25,000 nt of DNA from Neocallimastix lanati (nom. inval.) (Eukaryota; Neocallimastigomycota; Neocallimastigomycetes; Neocallimastigales; Neocallimastigaceae). Of the stretch, positions 10,076 through 19,500 are shown piece after piece. The stretch's first letter is position 1, and every line of letters starts with the position of its first letter. The stretch spans positions 1 to 25,000 of the forward strand of contig JACVTC010000121.1 in the NCBI GenBank assembly GCA_016946835.1, read 5' to 3'. The notes beneath the pieces are model-generated. The model saw nothing but the letters and a program-made list of their open reading frames with translations. It had not been told where the DNA came from and did no database searches. A program made the translations under genes and the position numbers.

Positions 10076-10137
10076 ATTCTGTATTTTATCACGTATTCTG
10101 TATTCTATCATGTATTCTGTATTGTATTAATCATGTA
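10076..10137. repeat. 19-bp tandem repeat, three copies
   Basis: The units are ATTCTGTATTTTATCACGT, ATTCTGTATTCTATCATGT and a longer third copy starting ATTCTGTATTGTATTAATC. This is a simple tandem duplication just left of the palindrome cluster. Confidence 0.8.
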
Positions 10138-10217
10138 TTTTATTATTAATGTATTGTTTTATATTTTTTATGTAAAGTTCTATAAAATAGAACTAAATAG
10201 ATTAAATTTTAAATTTT

Positions 10218-10748
10218 ATGATCGAAATAATTTTCATTATTTTATTCTTTTATTTTCGATCATTATATTAGATTAAGTAATCGGTTAATTAAGGTTTTTC
10301 CAATTACTTCTTAAAAGTAATCGGTTTTACTTAATTAACGCGATGATCGATATGGATAGAATATCGATCAAAAAACTTATCTAGGTTTTTCTTCTAGTCT
10401 TTTCCTAGATAAGAGATTTGTTAAGATTAGAACCCCTTTTGATTTTAACCTTATTTTGACAAAAAAGTATAAATAAGGCTCTTGAGTTCTCTTTGAGAAA
10501 TCAAGAGTTATTATTATAACAATTATAATATAATAATAATAACAATAAGTTTTAACATTTAAAATTTTTAATAAATAATAAAACAAATTATTTTAATAAA
10601 ACAAATTTTATAATTAAAACTTTTCCTTATCAATTTTAGTGTTTCGTCTATTATAATTCGTTATAATAAACTCGATAATTAGAAAGAACCATAGGTAAGT
10701 ATGATTCTTTTCTAAACCTTTAATATTAGCAGTTAGAGCTAATATTAA
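10218..10748. repeat. Palindrome-dense LTR-like segment with TATA box
   Basis: Seven inverted repeats lie in about 530 bp. They are ATGATCGAAA/TTTCGATCAT (10218, 10254); GTTAATTAAG/CTTAATTAAC (10284, 10330); GATCGATAT/ATATCGATC (10345-10369); CTTATCTAGG/CCTAGATAAG (10376-10413); a 12-of-13 bp hairpin with a TTT loop (10479-10507); TATTATAA-TTCG-TTATAATA (10649-10668); and TTAATATTAGC/GCTAATATTAA (10720-10748). AAGTAATCGGTT occurs twice, 40 bp apart (10275, 10315). Together with the TATA box this resembles the promoter and transcript-leader part of an LTR. No partner LTR is visible, so a solo or partial LTR is my reading. A fold-back element is the alternative. Confidence 0.55.
10468..10477 (+). 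promoter_or_regulatory. TATA box TATAAATAAG
   Basis: A consensus TATA box is followed two bases later by a strong hairpin (10479-10507). In LTRs a TATA box about 25-30 bp before the transcript start is usual, which would put the start within or just after the hairpin. The strand is inferred from the T-to-A polarity. Confidence 0.5.
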
Positions 10749-10836
10749 TGATTAATAATTTAATTATAATTTTTTAATTAAATTATTACATCGTTACAAT
10801 TATGAAGATTACATGTTTCTATATTTTCTAATTGTT

Positions 10837-10844
10837 TCTAATTG
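10837..10844. repeat. Target-site duplication, left (TCTAATTG)
   Basis: This 8-bp direct repeat flanks the MULE and matches 14624-14631. A second copy with a longer match, TCTAATTGTT (10827-10836), equals 14624-14633, so the true duplication may be 8 or 10 bp. Both lengths lie in the 8-11 bp range usual for Mutator-like elements. Confidence 0.75.
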
Positions 10845-10896
10845 GGGGGTGTGTCATTTCGAAAATTTTCATTACATAAATTTGTATTTTGTTGTA
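10845..10896 (+). repeat. MULE left terminal inverted repeat, 52 bp
   Basis: It starts GGGGGTGTGTCATTTCG and ends TTTGTATTTTGTTGTA. Against the reverse complement of 14572-14623, the inner 36 bp differ at four positions. The outer 16 bp match if one base is shifted. Confidence 0.88.
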
Positions 10897-10925
10897 GTGC
10901 ATTTCGGAAAACATGGCGTATTATA
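10897..10925 (+). repeat. Second MULE-end-like motif inside the left end
   Basis: GTGCATTTCGG and ATGGCGTATTATA occur side by side here. Both recur, farther apart and inverted, at 14878-14950, which is outside the right end of the MULE. Confidence 0.5.
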
Positions 10926-11000
10926 ATGTAATAAATAAATAAATGAATAAATATATTATAAATGAATAAATAAATTTTTAAATAATAATAAAAATAATTA

Positions 11001-11828
11001 AGACAAACGTTTATTATGACTAAAAAAATTTTTTTTAGAAAATTAAATAAAAATATATATATATATAATTACTACATATATAAAATAATTATATTTTTTT
11101 TATTTTATTTTAAATATTATTAATTATTATTAATACATTAATACCTTGTTTATATTATCAACAGAAAATACAGATTGAATAAAATAAAATAAAATGAAAT
11201 AAAATAAAATAAAATGAAATAAAATAAAATAAAATAAATAGTAGAAACATAAATATAAGTACAGATTGAATAAAATAGAATAAAATAAAATAAATAGTAG
11301 AAACATAAATATAAGTACAGATTGAATAAAATAAAATAAAATAAAATAAATAGTAGAAACATAAATATAAGTACAGATTGAATAAAATAAAATAAAATAA
11401 AATAAAATAAAATAAATAGTAGAATATTAATTAAGAAAGTACAAATTGAATAAAATAAAATAAAATAAAATAAAATAAAATAAAATAAAATAAAATAAAA
11501 TAAAATAAAATAAAATAAAATAAATAGTAGAAATATAAATATAAAGTATAGATCGAATAAAATAAAATAAAATAAAATAAAATAAAATAAATAGTAGAAT
11601 ATGAATATAAAGTACAGATTGAATAAAATAAAATAAAATAAAATAAAATAAAATAAAATAAAATAAAATAAAATAAAATAAAAGTAGAATATTAAATAAG
11701 AAAGTACAGATTGAATAAAATAAAATAAAATATAATAATTATTTTATATATATAGGAATCTTATATATTTTAATTTTTTTTCATTTATTTTTCTAAAAAA
11801 AAAAATTTAGTTATAATAACGTTTGTCT
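11001..11828. mobile_element. Nested inverted-repeat element (MITE-like)
   Basis: Ends of about 100 bp face each other. The left end starts AGACAAACGTTTATTATGAC (11001) and the right end, reverse-complemented, starts AGACAAACGTTATTATAACT (from 11828). Both continue with TTTTTTTTAGAAAA-like and TATATAAAATAATTAT-like sequence in the same order. The interior is an AAAAT-based minisatellite with no gene. AT-rich matching continues slightly outside, so the exact border and any TA target duplication are uncertain. It sits between the MULE left end and the transposase. Confidence 0.7.
11170..11733. repeat. Composite minisatellite with variable (AAAAT)n blocks
   Basis: Eight units each begin near a CAGATTGAAT-type motif (about 11171, 11262, 11317, 11372, 11437, 11547, 11612, 11705). 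Each continues with a pentanucleotide AAAAT run of variable length and most end with AAATAGTAGAA and a short AT-rich linker. The AAAAT runs grow from about 4 to more than 12 copies across the array. Confidence 0.88.
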
Positions 11829-12151
11829 TTTAATTATTATATTTTATTATAGTAAATAAAAAAATTTAAATGAAAAGTAAATAATTTTAATTATTTATAA
11901 TTCATATTTTCATAAACGATATATATATATATTAATTTAAATGATATAAGAATTAAAAATTAAAACAATAAGAGTTGAATAATTAATCCTATTAAAATAA
12001 TTAATTATTTGCATAGTAATATTTATAATGTTTGATCAATATGAATCAATTATTATTAAAATATAATAATAACAATTATAATTTTAATAAAATAATAAAA
12101 ATCTTTTATTGAATTTAATATTTTTAATAACATAATTAATTTTGAAAAGTA

Positions 12152-12287
12152 TGTTGATATTAATAAAATTTATAATTTTATAATATTGATATTGATATTA
12201 ATAAAATTTATAATTATATAATATTGATATTGATATTAATAAAATTTTTAATTATATAATATTGATATTGATATTAATAAAATTTTA
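12152..12287. repeat. 38-bp tandem repeat, about 3.5 copies
   Basis: The repeated core is ATATTGATATTGATATTAAT followed by AAAATTTATAATTATATA. Starts are spaced 38 bp apart (about 12188 and 12226), with a partial first copy. It lies downstream of the transposase stop codon. Confidence 0.82.
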
Positions 12288-12382
12288 ACTAGTATCAAAT
12301 AAATCGGTTTTAGTTATAAATTACTTAATAAAAATAACTAAAAGATAATTTCTATTAAGATTATTAAATAAACACAATAGGT

Positions 12383-12513
12383 AAATAAATTTGTATTTTT
12401 CTAGCATTTTTTTAAATTAAGATTATTTAATTATTATTTAAACGATTATAAATATAAATTTAAAATAAATAAATTTTTATTTTTCTAGCATTTTTTTAAA
12501 TTAAGATTATTTA
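12383..12513. repeat. 84-bp-spaced direct duplication at the transposase 3' end
   Basis: About 46 bp containing TTTTTCTAGCATTTTTTTAA occurs at 12383-12429 and again at 12467-12513 with one substitution. The second copy overlaps the transposase stop codon (12511-12513), so the duplication includes the end of the gene and its 3' flank. Confidence 0.82.
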
Positions 12514-13944
12514 TTTTAAATTAATATTTATATCGTTTAAATCAATTAAACATTCTTTCCATAATTTAATTAATTCATTTCTGTTGCATCCATTATAAAA
12601 TAAATTTATTTCCTTACTTTTGTAATTTTCAATTAAAATTTTAATTTCATCAGTTGCACTAAATATTTTTTGCTTTTTTTTCCAATTTCCTTTAGTTCTC
12701 CTTTGATAATCATTATAAGATAAGTTTTCTTCTTTTAATATATATATTAATTTATAAAATAAATGTTTATTTGGAAATATATTATTTAAGTAACTATTAT
12801 AAGATTCTGATGCATTGTTTGTTAAATGCTCTATATTTTCATAATAATTCCAATTATTAACATTATACTTAAGTAAATAATTTTTATTAAAATATTCTAA
12901 AAATTGCAGAAAATTATTATACTTTTTTTTTTGACAAATTCTTTTTATTATAATATAAATATCAAATATATAGTTAGGGTTTATAAACGGTAAGTTCGAA
13001 ATAGCTTTATAATAAATATATACATCATTATTATTCTTCACTTCATGATAACATAATATATTTTTTTGTTTTTCTAATGATCTTTTGTAATGCCAAACAC
13101 AATATTTAATATTTATATTGGGAAAAACTTTTTTTGCGGCATTAGATATACCTTGTTCAAAATCACAATGAAAATTAATTGTAGTAATTAATGTATTACT
13201 CCTAAATTTATTTGCATTTTTTTTTATTTCTTTAAATAATGTTTCATATGTAGATTGTTTTTTATTTTTTAATATAGAAATGGAAGTAGTGTAAAGCATA
13301 TTAAATTCTCCAACATAAGTTCTTGTTATAAATAACTGATAACTAAATTTCGGAGCTGCATAAAATGTACCGTCCGCAAATAATTTTTTATGATAATTCG
13401 AAAATAAATATGCTTGGAATGGTGATTGAAAGATTATTAGATCAGTATTTTTAAATATCATAAAATTTTCATTTCTTTTCGTTTTATAATATTCTGATTC
13501 AATGGGAATATCATCAAAACTTTTTATGTTTGGAGGAAATTGTTTATTTATATTTCTTATTATTAGGGATCTAATTGTATTATATTCGGGACATATAAGT
13601 CCCATTTCTTGAGAAACGGCATTAAATATATGTTTAGGTTTTATATCCATAGGAATGGAATTTTTCTTAATTTCTTCCTTAATTTTATGCTTTAATACTG
13701 GTATAGACACATCAATTTCTTTTTCGAGATGGTTATGTAAACTTTCATTTTTTAAAACCTCCTTTTTATCATTTAAAATAATTAAAGATTTACATTTATT
13801 TAAAGTCTTATATTCAGTGCATCTATAAATTTTTGATTTATCTTTCCTTTGAAATGAAAAATTAAATTTGTGTTTTTTATTAATAATAATTTGTTCATTT
13901 CCTCGATTTGTTTCACTTATTTTAATTTCTATATTGTCTTCCAT
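12511..13944 (-). CDS. MULE transposase with N-terminal FLYWCH zinc finger
   Basis: This enzyme would cut and move the surrounding transposon by recognising its terminal repeats. It has 477 codons in one intronless frame, with ATG at 13944 and TAA at 12511. A FLYWCH-type zinc finger fits residues 27-72 (F27, Y40, C42, C51, H70, H72) and probably binds DNA. The MULE catalytic domain follows: D191 in ADGTF, D261 in HCDFEQG, the family-typical CxxH at C282-VW-H285, and a candidate Glu, E380, in NNASESYNSYL. All key residues seem present, so activity is plausible. The protein is rich in Asn, Lys and Ile as expected from the base composition. A FLYWCH finger fused to a MULE domain is well known in fungal and animal MULEs. 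An extra 5' exon cannot be excluded. Confidence 0.9.
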   Translation of the reverse strand: MEDNIEIKISETNRGNEQIIINKKHKFNFSFQRKDKSKIYRCTEYKTLNKCKSLIILNDKKEVLKNESLHNHLEKEIDVSIPVLKHKIKEEIKKNSIPMDIKPKHIFNAVSQEMGLICPEYNTIRSLIIRNINKQFPPNIKSFDDIPIESEYYKTKRNENFMIFKNTDLIIFQSPFQAYLFSNYHKKLFADGTFYAAPKFSYQLFITRTYVGEFNMLYTTSISILKNKKQSTYETLFKEIKKNANKFRSNTLITTINFHCDFEQGISNAAKKVFPNINIKYCVWHYKRSLEKQKNILCYHEVKNNNDVYIYYKAISNLPFINPNYIFDIYIIIKRICQKKKYNNFLQFLEYFNKNYLLKYNVNNWNYYENIEHLTNNASESYNSYLNNIFPNKHLFYKLIYILKEENLSYNDYQRRTKGNWKKKQKIFSATDEIKILIENYKSKEINLFYNGCNRNELIKLWKECLIDLNDININLK

Positions 13945-14571
13945 TAATAATTAAAATTTTTCAATAAAATATTTTAATAAATATACTTTTAATTGCTTTG
14001 AAACTTTTTTTTTTTTTTTTTAATATTTAAAATAATAAACCTTTTTTTAATTTATTATATAATTATTTAAATAATTATTTAATTATTAATTATTTAAATA
14101 TTAATAATTTATTATTTCTTTATTTACTATTTTATTTATTTATTTTTTTTTTATTTTTTATTTTATTTTTTTTATTTTTTAATGCTTAAAAAATAAAATG
14201 TATATTTTTTTTTTATTTTATTTTTCAATGTTAAATAGAAATACCTAACCTAATTATTATTTATTGAAGAGTTGTATTTCGCCAAAAGTTGAATTTCGTC
14301 CAGTTGAATTTCGCCAAATTCTTGGTGGCTTATAAATTTTTGTCATAAAATATTACCACATTTATTATTCACGCCATATTGTGAATATATGGCTTTTTAA
14401 AAATTGTAGAAAAAAACCACAAAAATATGATACAATTAGATATACGCCCCACGTAATATTACGTGTTTGAAAATTTTTGAGAATTGTAATTTTATTTATT
14501 TAATTAATTAATTATTATTCATTAAATTTTTAATAAAATTAAGTGGCTTAAAATTAAAAATATTTAAGCCA
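13945..14571. promoter_or_regulatory. Upstream region of the transposase gene
   Basis: It is non-coding. Homopolymer T and A tracts lie next to the start codon. Farther out are a triple ATTTCG repeat (14271-14319), GCCATAT/ATATGGC with a 7-nt spacer (14373-14393), a 16-bp perfect palindrome CACGTAATATTACGTG (14450-14465), and TGGCTTAAA/TTTAAGCCA (14544-14571) touching the inner edge of the right terminal repeat. The promoter presumably lies here, but no single TATA box stands out in such AT-rich DNA. Confidence 0.5.
14271..14319 (+). repeat. Triple GTTGAATTTCGCCAAA repeat
   Basis: Three adjacent units start at 14271, 14288 and 14303 (GTTGTATTTCGCCAAAA, GTTGAATTTCGTCCA, GTTGAATTTCGCCAAAT). 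The shared ATTTCG also occurs in the terminal repeats, so these may be subterminal transposase-binding sites. That role is inferred. Confidence 0.8.
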
Positions 14572-14623
14572 TACAACAAAATACAAATTTTCATAATAAA
14601 AATTTTCGAAATGCACACTCCCC
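14572..14623 (-). repeat. MULE right terminal inverted repeat, 52 bp
   Basis: On the minus strand it reads GGGGAGTGTGCATTTCG at the outer edge and ends TTTGTATTTTGTTGTA, mirroring the left end. Confidence 0.88.
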
Positions 14624-14631
14624 TCTAATTG
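14624..14631. repeat. Target-site duplication, right (TCTAATTG)
   Basis: It is identical to 10837-10844. The longer TCTAATTGTT (14624-14633) matches 10827-10836. Confidence 0.75.
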
Positions 14632-14877
14632 TTATGTAAAATAGATGCAAATTACATGTATTTATATATCTTAAATGTGGCTTAACACTATTAGCAATAG
14701 CTTAATACATGAATATTCTAAGAACTATTACATTAGTAATGTATTATTAATTATTAGTAATTAATAATTATTAGTAATTAATATATTAATTCACATATTC
14801 TAACAAAATTATTATATAATAAAATATTTATTTAATTATTATTTAATTATTTATTTATATAAAAAAATTTATATATA

Positions 14878-14950
14878 ATACGCCATCTCAAAAAACATGT
14901 GACATATATCTATTCACGTGCGATTCCGAAACGCGCTCTCCTCCCTTGTA
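14878..14950 (-). repeat. Diverged MULE-like terminus outside the main element
   Basis: On the minus strand it reads GGGAGGAGAGCGCGTTTCGG, then after about 35 bp ATGGCGTATTATA. The first part resembles the MULE terminal repeat (G-run, then CATTTCG). Both parts match the 10897-10925 segment in inverted orientation. It may be a solo end of a related element. Confidence 0.5.
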
Positions 14951-15101
14951 TATATGTAACAAATAGTAATCACGTGATATATTTGAATGTATTCATTAAT
15001 AATAGATTTAGATTTACTTTTTAAAATTAATAAATTAAATTAAAAATAAAAATAAAAGAATAAACTTATTCTTTATAAATATAAAATTATTTTATTATAT
15101 A

Positions 15102-15185
15102 AATTTATTTATTTATTTATTTATTAATCTATTTATTAATCTATTTATTTATTTATTTATATATATATATTTATTTATTTATTTT
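15102..15185. repeat. TTTA/TATA simple repeat
   Basis: A (TTTA)n tract is interrupted by two TTAATCTA segments and a short TA run. Confidence 0.8.
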
Positions 15186-15874
15186 ATGTTCTATTAACTT
15201 TTACATTATTCCATTAATATTTATAATTAATATATTTCTAAATCAATTATTCAATATGATGACTGAAAATTTATAAAAAATTAAATTTTTTATATAATAT
15301 ATTAATATATATTTTAATATATATTATAATTGTTTGGAAACAAAATAAATGAATAAACATATTTAATGGAAAATAAATTATTGTTCTTTTAATAAAAATT
15401 TTTCGTTTTAATATATATGAATATATATTAAAATTATAATATGTTACATTTATTATAATATATTATAATATATTTAATATAAGATAATAATTAAAAAAAG
15501 TGTTAATACAATACAAATCATAAATTTTTTTTTTAGTAATTAATATTTTTTGTTATATGAACGAAAAGATAAAGGGAAAAAATTTATAAGAAATGGAAAT
15601 TGAATTAATCAGTATTATCTAATAAAAAATAATAAAATTTAATTATAATGAAATCGTAAAAACTTTTACTAAAAACAATAATACAAATAATACGTTTAAT
15701 ACAATATATATTAATAATAGTAATAAAGAATAGAATAAAAATAGAACAAAACAAATAAAAAAAGCAAGCAAACAAACAAACAAAAAAAAAATATTTAACC
15801 AAATTTTAATTTTAAATTTTATATCATTACATTTTACAATTTTTCGTTTAATATTTTAATTTAATTTATTAAAC

Positions 15875-16267
15875 ATGTCCGGGTTTCAAGATTTTGTTGG
15901 ATCCAATTCAGCTTGCGCTGGAATTAATCCAACTATGCAATTAGTTAATCAATTAGATAAAGAAGGTCTTCATAAAGTAAGTTTACAATTTGAAAAACAA
16001 ATTATAAAATTTAAAATTTTATATTATTATTATAGTAAAATCATAATAATTTATTATAAAATATATATTTTAAGGGAAAATTTCCTGAGCAAGGAATGGT
16101 ATGTTGTATTTTTAAATATAATAATGTATATATTGAAAAAAATTGAAAAAAGAAATATAATTTTAAATAATTAATAATATGTATAATTATAGAACCTTTT
16201 ACCTTCCCAAGCACCTTTAATTAATTCTGAGCAACATAAAGTAATATTACTATTTTACTATTATCAC

Positions 16268-16333
<66 letters not shown>

Positions 16334-16476
16334 TAATTTTGGATTCAATAAATTTTAAGTTATGACATAAGAAAATATATATTAGTTTTAAAAATTAAAT
16401 AAAACTAGAAAGTTAAAAGTTAAATTTCATGATTTAAATATATAATTAAGATTTCATGATTATAAAATTATTTCAA

Positions 16477-16512
<36 letters not shown>

Positions 16513-19500
16513 AATTGTAGTAATTATTTTAAACAATAACATAATTTAGATATAGAATATTAAACAATTAAAGATGTATATAACCTTAATTTATTTTTTG
16601 ACGTTTTAGACTGTGAATAATTTTTTCAACAATGGAAATTCTATACCAGAAATACATAATTCTTTTCAATTTCAAAATTTTTATAATGAATTAAATAATA
16701 CAATGGCGCCAGTACCAGTCCCAACTGTACCAAATATGATTGTTAATAATACAAAACCTTCAACAATTGAAGTTCATAGACCGGCTATCAGTAAAATGGA
16801 TAATTGGGCAAATGATTTTATAAATGAAGCCAATAATGCTAATTTTGTCAATGAATTCAATCAAATTCAAACTCCACAACAATTACAACCATTTAATAAT
16901 CTTAATAGTCCTTGTTAGTATTAATTTTAATATATATATTAGAATTATTTTTTTTTTTGTTAAAAAAATAAATAAATAAATAAATATTAAAATTATAATA
17001 ATTTTTATTAATTATAATTAAAAAATAATTTCATATTTATTATTAGTAATATATCAAAATCCAATACATCAATTTCAATTTCAAACTCCATATGCTACAA
17101 TGCTGAATAGTAATATAACGACATCAAGTATTAACACAAATAAGCAAGCAAATATTAATAAACAAGAATTAGATGAAGCATTTGAAAACGCAAAAAGTAT
17201 TAAATATATTAAACATATACGCATTATTATTATTATTGGTTTATTAGTTCAATTTTTTATTTTATTGAACTTTATATAATTTTTATTAATAATAATATTT
17301 TTATTATAATGATTAAATAATAAATATTACAATTTTATGATAACAGTAATTGCTAATAATGAAACTGAAGCTTCAACGTCAGATCATATCGAAGAAGAAG
17401 CAGAAAAATGGGTTAATGAATTTTCGAAACAGCAAGAATTTAAAGAAGAAGACGATGAAGATTTGGCAGAAGCAGCTCGTTTAGTTTTAGATTCAGTTCA
17501 ATATTCAAGTAATCCAAAATTTAGAGATTCAAAATTTATGGACTTTATGAAACAAATTCGAGATCATGAAGTAACTATAAAAGAAAACAAAGTGGTTTCA
17601 ATGAATGAAAATTCTACAGTCAATGAAGAGAATAAACAAGCATCATCAACAGTAATGAGGGAACAAGAGCCATTATTAAATTCAATAAATGAAATTCCTA
17701 GTACGAATTCAACAGTACAACCTCAAACTTCAAATCAATCTTTTATGACATCTCATGTTAGTGAAGATGTGATAAATATCAATCAACAAATAAATACTCA
17801 AAGTACTAATAATAAACAGAAAGAAGAAAATAGAGAGGAGGTTCAAAATAATGAATTAAATATTGATCCAGTTGAATTAACTGAAAAATTAAATGCAATG
17901 CATAAAGAAAGAATGGATGAATTACATGAAATGAATATTAATACTAAGGAAGAAGAAATGGAAAAGCATATTCAAGAACAGTCACAGCAAGAAGCTCAAG
18001 AAATTCAAGAACATTCACAATATCAACAACAACAAACAGCCCCCATTAGTTATGGTGAAAATATTTATAATGAAAAACAAAATTTATATGATGGATTAAG
18101 ATTTGGTGACCCTAATCAAGCTATTGAAGAAAAAGAAGATCAAGATGATAGTTTTGAAATGCCTTCACCGGTAGATGTTTGGGAAGAAAATTATACAGGA
18201 TATGAAGAAGCTGAATGGGCAAACTATTTTATGGGTGATGGTGAAGCAGAAGAACCAGTAATGTCAGGTGATAGTTATCAAAGGTATGTAGCTGAAGAAA
18301 TTAGAAAAGAAAAAGAAGCCGAATTAGCTAAAGCAAAATTAAAGGAACAATCAGCAAAAACTAAAGAAAAAGAAGAAGAAAAAGAAGGACAAGCCTCACA
18401 ATATCTAAATAATAGTACTTATGATAATGCTTCTATTAATTTAGCTGAATCAAGTTATTTACAACAACAAAATTTAAATAATGGTATACCCGTTGCAGTT
18501 GCAGAATTAAGTAATCTTATGAGAGATAAATTAGACATTAATAGTGAAGTGGCTTCCACATCTACACAATATCAAGATTCTCAGAGAGGTCAAGAAACTG
18601 ATGAAGAAATTCTTGAAAACTTTGAAAATGAAGTTATAGAAGAAAAACAATATAGTTTAGAAGATTGGGTTCGTGATTATCAGAATAATATTAAAGATAT
18701 TGATATTGATTCAAAAAATAAGGAATGGGCTGGTTTTGATGTGGCCGATCAATCAGAAACTAGTCTTCATGCTTCAGAGAATCTTTATAATGATTATATA
18801 TTCCAAAAGAATAATCCATTTATACTAAACAAAACTATCCCAACTTTAGAAGAAGCATTAAATTTACATAATCTTGTAGAATCTATTTTAGCTTTAGAAG
18901 CCATTGTACAAACAGATCCGCAAAATGCTAATGCCTGGTTACAACTTGGAAACCATCAACAAGAAAATGAAAGAGAACCACAAGCTATTTCAGCCTTAAA
19001 AAAAGCTGTTGAATTAAATCCAAAATTATTAGATGCATGGATGTCATTAGCTATTTCTTATTCAAATGAAGACTATATCGAAAATGCCTACGATGCTTTA
19101 GAATCATGGATTCTTAATAGTGATAAATATAATCATTTATTAAAAAAATATCCAATGTTTATGACTCATTCTGCTGATCGTCATAAATTCATTACAGATT
19201 TATTATTAGAATGTGCAAGATTTAATCCAGGTGCTGATTTAGATCCCGATGTTCAAATCGGTCTTGGTTTATTATTTAATTTATCTGGTGAATATGATAA
19301 GGCTATTGACTGTTTTGAAGCTGCTATTACAAAAAGACCAATGGTATAGTTTGTTTCATTTTATTATTATTATTATTATTATAATTGTTATTATTATTAC
19401 TATTTTATTACTATTATTATTACTATTGTTATTATTACTGTTTTATTATTTCATTAAATAAATATTATTATTAATAAATTAACAAATTTTTAATATAAAT

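Larger units (their letters stand above)
10845..14623 (-). mobile_element. Mutator-like (MULE) DNA transposon, apparently complete
   Basis: The element of 3779 bp is bounded by matching inverted ends (10845-10896 and 14572-14623) and by a short direct repeat of host DNA. It carries one transposase gene (12511-13944, -). It holds several internal repeat structures: a nested inverted-repeat element (11001-11828), a 38-bp tandem repeat, an 84-bp duplication at the gene's 3' end and a triple ATTTCG-containing repeat upstream of the gene. Terminal repeats, an intact gene and a target duplication together argue for an autonomous or recently active copy. Confidence 0.85.
14632..15874. other. Intergenic region between the MULE and PEX5
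   Basis: No gene is supported. It holds a MULE-like end (14878-14950), CACGTG-containing palindromes near 14921 and 14972, a TTTA-type array (15102-15185) and AT-rich sequence up to the PEX5 start. The PEX5 promoter must lie in the last few hundred bases, but I cannot point to an element. Confidence 0.55.

Noticed and set aside
10377-10586. Minus-strand open frame of 69 codons over the palindrome cluster
   Set aside because: The translation has no family features, and the region is better explained as a structured non-coding LTR-like segment.
11150-11362. Minus-strand open frame of 70 codons
   Set aside because: It is a translation of the AAAAT minisatellite (Phe/Leu/Tyr repeats) and not a gene.
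14450-14465. TAATATTAC nonanucleotide like the nick site of geminivirus-type origins
   Set aside because: It lies in the middle of a simple palindrome rather than in the loop of a GC stem, and no Rep-like gene is present. In DNA this AT-rich it is expected by chance.
15605-15802. Minus-strand 65-codon open frame upstream of PEX5
   Set aside because: It is a hydrophobic low-complexity translation of AT-rich DNA and has no supporting context.
19249-19461. Plus-strand 70-codon frame overlapping the end of PEX5 exon 6
   Set aside because: It is out of frame with the TPR coding sequence and then runs through the ATT-rich intron 6.
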